Source of the DNA: Cristatella mucedo
Taxonomy: Eukaryota > Bryozoa > Phylactolaemata > Cristatellidae
Reading direction: 5' to 3'
Assembly: GCA_009760855.2 (NCBI GenBank)
Contig: WPIO01000040.1
Coordinates: forward strand, 1,977,501-2,041,500
DNA: 64,000 bases
This document shows, in pieces, positions 38,505 through 49,241 of the stretch. The notes beneath the pieces are model-generated. The model was not told the origin of the DNA. It saw only the letters and a list, made by a program, of their open reading frames with translations, and searched no databases. Numbering within the stretch: position 1 is the stretch's first letter; each line of letters opens with the position of its first letter. Made by a program: the position numbers and the translations under genes.

Positions 38505-39947
38505 CTACAGGCTGGCGTTCTTCATCTTCTTGATGTTCTTGATGGCGGTGTTCAGCGTGCGGCTGCTGTAGCCTGCGGCGGCGCGAAAAGCGCACACAGC
38601 GAGCCGCTTTAGAGCGCGACGGCGGCGGCGGAGCAGGCCGCCGACAGCTCGCTCGACGGTCGGTCAGCGGGCGCTTTCTGCGGAAAGCGAAAGTAGGCCC
38701 TCTGAAGCGGAAGTAGCCTCGCGCTGCTGCTGCTGCTGCTGCGGCCGCTCACCCTTGATGCCGGCGCCCTGGCAAGCTTTGCAGCTCAGCTGGCAGTACT
38801 TGTTCATGAAGTTCGGCACCTTCTGGCACTTTCCGGCCTGCGCCAGGATGACGCACTTGGCGGCAATGTCCTTGCATCCTGCGAGATAGATGGGACGGAA
38901 GTGAGCGCCGCCTTCGCTGGCAGCCAGCGTGGCGAGCGCGACCGCGAGGTCGAGGCTGGCGCGAGCGACGACCGACCGACCGACCGATATCGCGCGTGCG
39001 CGAGCCAAAGTGCCGCCGATTCCTGACGCAGGGCCGCCGTGGCAGAGCGCGCGCGCGCGACTTCGGTCGGCGACCGAGCTCGCATGCGCCTACCGACGGC
39101 GGCGTTGGTCGCCCACGAGGCAGCGCCGAAGCTGCGGAAAGCCATCGGGTGCACGGCCGTCCTGCCGCCGCGGCGGCCGCCGCTCAGACCGCCGAAGGAA
39201 ATCGCGGAGTAGGGCTTGACGGCGAAGCCGAGATGAGCGTACGGTGCCGCCGACAGTTGGAGGCGGCGCGAGATGGACGCCGACGGCATCAGCGAGAACA
39301 GGCCGCGCTCGATGGCCGCCGCGTTTCGGCGGATCGGCTTGACGTAGGGCGAGCCGCCGTGCTTCCACGGCACCGCCGCGGCGTGCTGCCGCTGCTTGAG
39401 GCCTGCGAGGACGCCGAGGCGGCGGTGGTAGCCGGTCGCGTGCGCACGCGGAAGCCTCTCGCAGCAGCGCTCAGCGCACGTGGCGTGTGGAGCTTGGCGA
39501 TCGGATCGGATCATGCCGCGCATGCCGCTAGAGCGGCCCGAGAACGGTCGTCCAAGCTGCCGCAAGCTGTCCTGCTACTCACTGTCCACGGCGAATCGGG
39601 AGAAGCGATGGCGCTGGTGCAGGCCGGGAATGAATGCAGCCGAGGCGACGTAGCCCTACAGCGCCAAAGCTCGCTCGACCGACCAGCAGCAGCGAGCGCA
39701 GCACGAGCGAGAGAGAGATACCGAGATATACCGAGAGATACCGAGATATAGACGGAGAGAGACACCGGCAGCAGCGGCAGCTCGCGCTGCCGCTGCTGTC
39801 GCCACACCCGCATTCGAGCGAGCGTACCCGACACCGACGGACGAGCGGCGCTCGTGCGACGCGGCGAAGGATCTCGCTGGGCGCGCGAGCGCGAGCGTGC
39901 AAGCCGCTCACCAGAACGAGCATCAGAGCGGCGTATCGGGCGACCAT
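38505..39947 (-). CDS. Secreted protein with one ShK-type domain, family copy 3
   Basis: Five coding exons on the minus strand: 39947-39912, 39655-39583, 39402-39094, 38878-38753, 38572-38505 (stop TAG). The phases match copies 1 and 2 and the product is 203 residues. The signal peptide (12 residues from exon 1 plus the start of exon 2) is kept, and exon 2 is exactly 73 nt as in the other copies. Exon 3 begins downstream of where the first ShK domain would be, so this protein has only the C-terminal domain (cysteines at about 141, 148, 157, 168, 172, 175). The linker is Arg/Gly/Ala-rich and cysteine-free, and it keeps a dibasic Arg-Arg in a position like that of its paralogues. The donor of exon 3 (GTAGGC) is weaker than the GTGAGC of the paralogues. 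The tail is three residues longer and more lysine-rich. It could be a degrading gene, but no frame break is seen. Confidence 0.8.
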
Positions 39948-40086
39948 TTTCGGAGACTTCCTTCGGTCGATGGCTACGATGTCTACAGCAGAGAAAGTAA
40001 GCGACCGACGACGTCGCTCGGCGCGCGTCGACGGTTGTGACGGCGCGAAGCGGCCGCGGTGCAGCAGCGGCGGGCGCAGAGTCCGC

Positions 40087-40087
<1 letters not shown>

Positions 40088-40144
<57 letters not shown>
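40088..40144. repeat. Perfect CGG triplet repeat, 19 units
   Basis: Nineteen uninterrupted CGG units on the plus strand (CCG on the transcribed sense of ShK copy 3), between its TATA box and ATG, so probably in the 5' leader or a leader intron. Confidence 0.9.
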
Positions 40145-40249
40145 AGCCCTCGCTCTCCTCCCGCCCGCTCTCTCGCTCGCCGGCCTGCTCCGCAGTGAGT
40201 GCTGCAGCGGCGCGCGAGTCTCACTGGTCGGCTTGAGCTTGGCCCGCTG

Positions 40250-40345
40250 ATACTCTGCAGAGCGCACCGCGGCCCTCTTTATAGGCGCCGCCGCCGCCGC
40301 CGCGGCGCCCTGCGAGGCCCGTTGCGGTAAACAGGCCGCCATGTT
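40250..40345 (-). promoter_or_regulatory. Promoter of ShK copy 3: TATA box and GTAAACA motif
   Basis: A minus-strand CTATAAAGAG TATA element lies at about 40275-40283 and GTAAACA followed by GGCC at 40327-40333. The spacing is 48 nt, shorter than in copies 1 and 2. The start codon lies about 300 nt downstream, and the leader includes a long CCG-repeat. Confidence 0.55.
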
Positions 40346-40933
40346 CCGTAGGACACCGCGCGGACGCGCCGCCAGCAAGGTCCCGCCGCCGTTCTGTTGC
40401 CGGGAGGCCGATCCCAAGCGGGTGGACCGAGCGGGCGATGGGCTGCCGCCGCAGAGAGCTCTCTGCGCCGGCGGCGGCTCCGGCCGCTACGGCCCTTCGT
40501 CGTCGTCTTCCAGTTGGAGGCGAGCGGCGACAGATGAGTCGAGGGTGGAGGCGACGCGGCGGCGCCGGACGTCCGTCTCGTAGTCCGATCGCGCCGCCCT
40601 TTATCGGGCCAGACAGTTGCGACAGTTCGGCGAAGGGCGAACGAACGGGACGATGTCGTCGATGTCGTCTGCTCGCGCGAGGCGGACGATGTCGTCCGAA
40701 CGAACGGGACGATGTCGTCTGCTCGCGCGAGGCGTCCCAGCGGCGCCAGGTCGTGAAGTCGTGGCGGTTTGTCGATTGGGCCGTCCGCTGGCCTGCGCGA
40801 CGACGCCAGCCGCTCGGAGTTTGCCTACTCTCAAGTCTCTCAGCTCCCTGTCGGCGCTCGAGAAACGGGGACGTCGCTCACCTGTCGCTCCGCCTGTCCG
40901 TCTCCATTTTCCTGTCTGCACACTATCTGCGAG

Positions 40934-41168
<235 letters not shown>

Positions 41169-41627
41169 TACAGACCCAAACCAGATTTCGTCCGACGTCG
41201 CCTAAGTCGTCCGTACTTGCAGCGCCGGGCCGCCGCAGCGCCGGGCCGCAGACGTCGTTTTTTGCGTCGTTTCGAGCGTTTCCTCGATCGACGCCTTCGT
41301 TCGCTGCGCGTCCTGCTCGACGTCTCGCCGCTCGCGCTTTATCTACTGCGCACGACCGCACGTCCGCCGCTAGCGACCGCTTGCGGCTCCCCAGTCGCTC
41401 TATCCTACGCGCCACGCGACGTTTGTCCCGGGCGTCACGTGACGTCTATTCTTCGCGTCGCGCGATGTATATCCTGGGCGTCGCGAGCAACTCGAGTCTC
41501 CGTCTCTTTTCTTCGCCTTGCAGCCTTCAACTTGCCTTCACCTTCGACTTTCAACTTTCGCGATGCATCTTCAGCGCGTCGTTAGCTCTGTCTTCGGGCA
41601 ATGCGCTTGCGTTTCCTTTCCGAGAAA

Positions 41628-42113
<486 letters not shown>

Positions 42114-42240
42114 GCTTTCGGCGGAGCTTTGCCGCCGACGTCCGACTTCGCCGAGCGACGCCTCCACGAACTGTGATCTAAGCCGTCTACGCGCAATCGC
42201 CGCGCCTCTCGCCGACAGATGCGGCGCCAATCCGTTCGGC

Positions 42241-42275
42241 TAAGGGCCGCTCACCGGGGCCGCGAGCGGCCCTTA
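42241..42275. repeat. Perfect inverted repeat, 12-bp arms
   Basis: TAAGGGCCGCTC at 42241-42252 and its exact reverse complement at 42264-42275, with an 11-nt loop. Confidence 0.85.
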
Positions 42276-43407
42276 GTAAGGTTAACCACTTCCGCCGCTC
42301 ACCGGGCAGCTCACCGCTCGGTGGCGCTCCACAACCGCCGCGCTCGAGCGCGCGGGCAGCCAGCGCCGGCCGAGCGGCGAAAGTGCGTGCGGGTACTCGC
42401 TTCCGCCTGAGCTCGCTTCCACGCCGTACAGGCGGAAGTGCGTTCGCGTACTAGCCGCAGCGCTGCTCGGACACCGCTGCGAGTCCGGCAGGCGGCGCTG
42501 CGAGCTCGTATGTTGAGCGCACGACAAGACCCGCGCGGCCGCGCTCGGCCGCAGGTGCAGCAAGTGCGACGTCTAGAATGCCGACGCGTCCCGTTCTCGC
42601 AGTCGCCCGGAGATTAGATCGCCGATGCCGCCGACCAATTTTCTCAGCTTCTCCGCCTCCTCCTCGCAGCAAGCGCCAAGCGCGCGCGTCGCCGCAGCTG
42701 ACGAGCTGACGAGGATCGGGCTTTTTCGGACGCGCGCGAGCGCACGCAGTGCCGCGACCGTACGCCCACGCCCCCAGGTAAGGAAATTGTTATCGGTCTC
42801 TGAGTCCTCCCGCCCCCGTAAACGCAAAACCTACGGGACGCACGCAAGTGTCCTGGTCTTTCGACGCGCGATTCGGATCCGCGCGATCGGAGGCGGAGGC
42901 CACCGCCGCTTCTGGAAAGGCTCGGACTTCGCTCCTCCCTGATTCAATCCGGGCCTGGCTAAACCGTTACCGCGTAACATGCCAGCGCGACTGTCGCCTA
43001 GAGCGTGCACTTTCGTCGCGCTCTACGAAGACCGGCGTACTTGAGCCAGTTTTTGTCCAAAATGGCGTTCGCTTTCGGTCGCCGGAAGTTCGGCCGCTCT
43101 ACCGCGGATGCACGCACGCCGCTAACCGCAGTCCCGTATCTACCTACGGATCTTTGTAAAAAGAAAATCTCCCAGGTTCTCCCAAGGCTCGGGCCAGCTT
43201 GCAGAATCGTCAGTCGATCGAGCCGTGAGTCAGCGCCTTCGAGCAGCAGCAGGCTCCGGAACCTGCGGTCTTTGCTGTACCGTCCGCGCGGATGCGAGTC
43301 ATCCATGTGGCTCGTCGCGTCGAGCGGCGCATCGCTCGTAGTCCTCGAACGCTGGCGGAGCGAGTGCCCACGAAGCGCGCGCGGCGGCGAACCGCTGCTG
43401 GTTCGCA

Positions 43408-43421
43408 GGAGAGAGAGAGAG

Positions 43422-43487
<66 letters not shown>

Positions 43488-43500
43488 AGAGAATGAGAGA
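43408..43500. repeat. GA microsatellite
   Basis: GA run with a few GAAT and GCGA interruptions. Confidence 0.9.
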
Positions 43501-43536
43501 GCAAAAAAATAATACTATTCACTCGCGCGGCTACTA

Positions 43537-43560
43537 CGGCTTGACCCCTGGGTCAAGCCG
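43537..43560. repeat. Perfect hairpin, 11-bp arms, 2-base loop
   Basis: CGGCTTGACCC and GGGTCAAGCCG around CT. Confidence 0.8.
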
Positions 43561-46319
43561 CAGAGATGCGCACGCAGGCGCGGCGCTGCGGGCGGAGCGC
43601 GACGACGGCTGGTCCGTCGATAGCTCGGCCGGTAGCTCGACGACGAGCGGGCGACGACATTAAGTGACGCTGCAAGACAAGCCATCGCTCGGCACGGCCT
43701 TCGGAGAGAGCTCAAAGTCAGACGCTATGACATTTCGGGTTCCTAACGACGATAACTCGAGAGTCGCTGACGACGACGCGGTCACTGGCAACTACTGTCT
43801 TTATCTGACCGGTGTAGCGTGCTGGCCAGCTGACTAGGGTACTGACGCTATTAAAGTACTGAAATTTACTTTGAAAATTCGCGCGCTACTTGCGTCTTAA
43901 CAGTGCGCGAGATAATTACTACGTGCGGCCCACGGCTGGGAGCTTGCGCCGAAGGCGAGGGCACTCATTTGCCTTGTGCCCCGGTAATAGCGGAGCTACG
44001 ACGGAGCGATATCGCAGCCTTTCGCGTTTGAGGTAAGCGCTGCCAGCCCAGGGTTGCACTTCGCGTTCAGCAACGTCATCAACCTGAGATGTAGATCCCT
44101 TAGCCGACTTGCAGCGTAAGGTACTGTCGGTTTCCGGGTCTTGTATCCCGTAATAGGCCAGCTAACCAATAAGTTGACGCACGTCTATAAGTGGTGACGT
44201 CGATCCTGCTAGGGCCACTGCTACCCATAGAAATAGGAAAAACGGCTATCTTACTGACTCAGAGGCGTACACGAATTATAACTCAAGCGACTTTATTCAT
44301 ATTCAAAGTAGCATTCGGAGATACCATTTGGGTTTAGCATTTTCAGTGTGGAATTGAGGGCATAGGGTTCAGCGTTAAAAGGGATTTCAGGGTTCGCGGT
44401 CAAGGTCAGAGTAGAACTCGGACCGTTTGGACTTTCGACGACGCTTTTCCATGCTAACTCGATGCCACATTCTACCTATATCTAGACCGCCCTTCGATGG
44501 GAGTCGGGCTGCGGGTCCCCTAGACCTCAAAAGTCTCCAAACCGGAAGCGGCGTGCTTCTCCGCGGCGGCGACGTAATAATTGTAATCGCCGCTATTTTA
44601 AAATCAAGCTTCGGCTGCTAGATAATGCGGGAGCTAGGTTTTTGTGCCAAGTTGCGAGCCCCTTTTAAATTCGGGCAACGAGAGCTCGAGGGCCGCGCTG
44701 GCTGTGGTGCGCAGCAGCGCGGCCGCCACGTTGTGTCACCGGCGGGCCGACGGAATGTTGCAATGCCCGGCGACTGTGCACGCGGCAGCTCGGCCGCTGA
44801 CTTTGAAGCAATTGATGACCACTTGTGCAACGGCCTCCGTAAGCCTGTGCTTATGAGTGGGGCGCTGTTAAATTACGCAAAGCGACTTGTGCGCGAATTG
44901 TTGCAAGCGTAAGGCGAGAACCTCGTCGTAAAGTCACTCGATTTCGGCCGCTTCGCGGCGGTCTGCCGCGCAGCGGCGGCGGGTCGTAGCGTCGAGGCCT
45001 AGCTAGTGGCTAAAAGCCAGCAAGGAATCTGCCTCAAGGAATCTGCCTGCCTGCCGAGCACAGGCAACAGAAAGGTTTTCGCTTTCACCGCTTCGAAGTT
45101 TGCCGTCGACACGGCAGCTCTGCTCTCGCGATTTCGTGCAGCGGCTTCGCGGTCGCCGCTCGGCGCGCCGTGAAGAGCGACGCCAGGCGCACCGCTACCG
45201 GAACTAGCGGGAGGGCTATAGCGCCGACGCGAGCGCCATTGTTACGGCGACCGACGCTCGGATCCAGGGCCCCGGAAGCGCTGGCGACCGTCGTCCTCGG
45301 CCTGAAAATTGATGGCACTCGCGGCGGCGGCGGCGGCGGCGGCGGTTCGGTCTCACCTCGAGAGCCTCATCCTCGACTGCTCCTGCTTTTCCTCCTGCCT
45401 CGGCGCGACGGAGCGCGACGGAGCCGCGTCGTCGTCGCGCGCTGGCAGCGGATAAGACGGCGACAGCGGCTCCGTCGCTGCGAGCCGAGCAGTAGTGGTT
45501 CGGGTGGGCTCCTGCTGCTGCCGATGCTGCTGCTGCTGCTGCCGACGTTGCTGCTGCTGCTGCTGCTGCTGCCAGCGCTGAGGGCGCTCCACGCTCTTCG
45601 TTCGAGACGGAGCGCCTTCGAGCGTGCGTACGCCCCGCCCCCTGCTTGTACGAGAGCTGGCGCTTGCTTAGGAGCTGACTCGGCGAACGAATGGTTCTGT
45701 TCGACTTTAGGCCTCGGCCAGTTTCTCGGTGCCATTCGGCTTGAGCAGGTCGGCCCGTGTACTGTACTTCGAGTCGAAGCACAGTCTACCCACCCCATCC
45801 CCATTGCGGAGGTCTCGCGTTAAGGCCAAGTCAATTTAATATCAGCAGTATTAATGATATTAATAATAACTTGCACAGCACCGTAAAAGAAAGACGCCGT
45901 TTCCTAGGCGCTTTGCATATGCTGAACACAAAGCATGCCTTCTAATTGATGGCATTATTAATTAGATGTACAATTTCAGTACACGTAAGCACAGAACAAA
46001 TTGAATGGACGGATGATGGATGCGGGTGGTTTGAATTTTTTCGTCTTCCTTCTGGGTTTCTTCAGTTCACGAGATGTCTGCAAGTAGTGAGGTCTATTCT
46101 TTGGGAGCCTGGGAACGAAGGCTCTAATGTCTCTAAATGATTTGAAACTGTTCACAGATCGCGATAAGTGATTTGAGTAATAGGAGGCGATGGCACGGCG
46201 CCTGGCCTCACAGGAAAGTATTCTGTGCAGTTTGGCAGGTTCAGTAGAATCAATTGACATAAAATTGGGTGTTGCTTAATGGGGTCAGCCACTTAAGGTC
46301 GGCAAGGTCGTAGGGTAAT

Positions 46320-46425
46320 GTGGAAGCTGCAACGTTCCCTTTGCAGCAAATGTAAAGCGCCTAGAAAGAGATTAAGTCCTCTGATGGCGCTTTTATCAAG
46401 TGCATTATTATTATTATTATTAACG
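46320..46425 (+). mobile_element. Solo LINE 3' tail
   Basis: Shared tail (AAAGCGCCTAGAAAGAGATT) plus ATT repeat. A minus-oriented copy of the same tail follows at about 46455-46535, giving a head-to-head pair. Confidence 0.75.
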
Positions 46426-46876
46426 TTCAAGGTAGGTGAGTCTAGCTGCAGAGGTTAGTAATAATAATAATGACAACAGATTTGTCATGGCACCCCCAGA
46501 GAACTCAATCTCTTTCTAGGCACTTTACATTCTTCCAATACCTGTAAGCTGCTTACTGCACTGGCCGGAAGAACTGCGGGTAGCGAGTTACAAAGTCTAG
46601 ACTCACAAGTGTCGTCACCTTGTCCTTTGTATCAGCAACCTTGGCTGCGGTCTATCTATATCTTATAAGCAAGGCCGAATTCGAACAATGTTACATAGGT
46701 GAATAAAGTCAGGAGATGAGCAATCGGTGACGTTTGGCATATATTGTATGTCCTTTTACTGAGACACAAACATTCTACAGTGATACATTCTTCACGTACA
46801 GGATTACTAAGAGGAGTTTTGTAGCCTTTGTAAAGCACCTATTTCCCACTTTTTGCATGTGCAATTAATTGCCGAG

Positions 46877-47020
46877 CTGGTTTGGTCCAGCGGTTAAGGT
46901 GCTCGCCCCCGACCACAGTCTGGCTGAGGTCGTGGGCTGGAGCCCGGAGGCTTATGTGAAGCGCCTGAATAGAGATTAAGTTCTCTTGGGGTGCTATACA
47001 AATGAATTATATATATATAT
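46877..47020 (+). mobile_element. tRNA-derived SINE, family B
   Basis: The tRNA-like head (GGTCCAGCGGTTAAGGTGCTCG) is followed by a tail, GTGAAGCGCCTGAATAGAGA to CTATACAAATGA, resembling the LINE 3' tail of this window. A TA run ends it. Confidence 0.75.
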
Positions 47021-47159
47021 ATATATAATGTTCTATATGTGCACATTCTTGATCAACGACCCCAATTGCGTCATTCGTGATTGCTTGAGCAGCGTTTTTT
47101 TGGAGCTCCGAAATGTTTTCGGCATCACGTAGATAGCACATGCATACTGGCTACCCGAG

Positions 47160-47245
47160 GTCTGTGTAAATGTAAAGCGCCTAGAGAGAGATTAAGTTTT
47201 CTGAGGGCGCTTTATCAAGTGAATTATTATTATTATTATTATTAA
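47160..47245 (+). mobile_element. Solo LINE 3' tail
   Basis: AAAGCGCCTAGAGAGAGATT, then TTTATCAAGTG and ATT repeats. Confidence 0.75.
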
Positions 47246-47287
47246 TGCCAATAACTTCAGTTGAGGACACATTGTGCTGGTGAGCCG

Positions 47288-47465
47288 TAATGGCACACTA
47301 GGTAAGGCTGTTGCTTTTCACGACCAAGGTCCCGAGGTCGTGGGTTCGATTCCTGCATCGGTGAGCGATCCTTTGCCGCTGCAAGTGGTGGCGATAGCCG
47401 TAAGGGCTCTTCCGTCTCAATACAAATGAGGCTGCTTAATCAGCTAGTACCTATTTTATTTTTAC
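47288..47465 (+). mobile_element. tRNA-derived SINE, family A
   Basis: Collinear with 10471-10645. The B box is GGTTCGATTCC. It ends with GAGGCTGCTTAATCAGCTAG. Confidence 0.85.
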
Positions 47466-48130
47466 TTACGAATGTGCCACGGAACATCAGCTAGGGTGCT
47501 AAGTGCAGATCTAGGAAAGCTGCTAAGTGCAGCTCGCCCACAGCGGCCTTTGCCTTAAGTCGGAGTCCAGCTGAAAAGAAGGCAGCGATGGCCTAGTAAG
47601 ATCATCCAACGTAGGCTACGAGGGCCTACTCAAGTCAGAGTCCAGCTCGCGAAGTTTGAAGATGTCGGTAAACATCAGAGCTGCACTAGGTGAGCGCGAT
47701 GGGCTGAAGGTGGCCACAAAAAATCAACGTCGTCGGAATGCAAGGTATTTTGGAAGCGAAACAGTAGATCTGGGAAAGGTAGCTGCGAGAGATAACGTAA
47801 TTAGCGAACCAAGTCGGCGATGGCCATGACAAAATAGTGGGGCGGTTGTGACAGTTGGAGTATTGCGACTTCGGCGATTTCCATGAACATTTCTCTGGCA
47901 ATTGATGGCAAATGTTAAGAAGGAAATGCAAAAGAAAATGGTGAAAACGTCTCGCTGAACTGTCCAATGCCAACTTGCCGTAAAGGGCTACTTTTGCCCG
48001 TTGACCTCAGGATGATTATTGCTACGCTAGGCATAAATTTAGGTCCTGCATGTGCATATATATGCACTGTATGTCTGGTATGTATGCCATATGTGCAATG
48101 TACCTATGCCTTAATATACAGCTACGTAGA

Positions 48131-48250
<120 letters not shown>

Positions 48251-48845
48251 AGATGCGTGTACTTGTGTGTGTATGTTCGCGAGTGTGTGTTCATGTGCTT
48301 ATGTTTGCGTGTGTGCTCGCGTGTGTGCTCGCGTGCGCGCTAGCGTGTGTGTGTGCGTGTGTGTGTGTGTGAAGGTGTTCTTGTGCATATATATTTCTGC
48401 TCACTCTCAAATATGCCAGGAGTTAAGACTTTCCATTCATTTAATCGTCTGACATTGAGCTCTTTTGGAGATGAACAGTGTAACTCTATCTTTTCAAATA
48501 TCAATTAGATGTCTATGCTACGGCTTATAAAATAATAAAATAAAAAATGAGTGCTAATAATAATATAATGAGTTGATGAGCTCTCTCAAAAGCCCAAGTG
48601 AAATGCCTACAAGAGGATTCATTCTCTCAGGGCATTATAAAGATGGTTTATTATTATTATATTAGTACGCCCACTGCCGCCACCATAAAACAGCCTCCTC
48701 TGAGTCTGAGTCGGTTTGGTACTCATTATATTGGTAGGCGAGAGGTCAGACCAGAAATGCTTGGAGCTGAACCAGCAAGTAACCCCAGCCCCGCCCCCGT
48801 AATTTCTCATTGTTGCCCACAAGCTATTGAGCGGTAAGCGATTGT

Positions 48846-48985
48846 CTAGCTGGTTCGGTCCAGCGGTAAAGGTGCTCGCCCCGACTAAGGTCTTGGTAAA
48901 GTCGTGGACTCGAGCCCCGGGGCATATGTGAAGCACCTGAATAGATATTAAGTTCTATTGGGGCGCTATACAAATGATTTATATT
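48846..48985 (+). mobile_element. tRNA-derived SINE, family B
   Basis: Collinear with 46877-47020, with a LINE-like tail near 48930-48980. Confidence 0.75.
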
Positions 48986-49201
48986 TATACTTATTCCAAG
49001 GATTTTCCGTTGCAAAGACCAGCTCCATTCCCAACGGCTTCCGCGATGGATGCCCACGCAAGTTGGCGGTGCCGGTCTAATCGCTTACAATTCCGGCGAA
49101 TCCTAGTTTCTGACGGATACAGGAAGTCGATTTGCTCATTGGCAGAGCGAGACTGTCAACTGTCAGAAGCGCCTGTCAGAAGCGAAAGAGAAGCTCGGGG
49201 T

Positions 49202-49241
49202 GTCATGGCAACAACCTCGGCGCCGAGATTATTGCCATGAC
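49202..49241. repeat. 40-bp near-perfect palindrome
   Basis: Arms 49202-49221 and 49222-49241 match at 18 of 20 positions with no loop. Each arm contains CATGGCAA, resembling an RFX X-box half-site. Confidence 0.8.

Larger units (their letters stand above)
42276..46319. other. No gene assigned; CpG-rich then mixed sequence
   Basis: CpG-rich sequence with several unrecognised frames, the longest about 217 codons at 45170-45823 on the plus strand (with a CTG run at about 45510-45575 and GGC units near 45325). None shows a recognisable domain. A GA run (43408-43500) and a perfect hairpin (43537-43560) lie inside, and a minus-oriented LINE tail at about 45850-45940. Confidence 0.4.
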
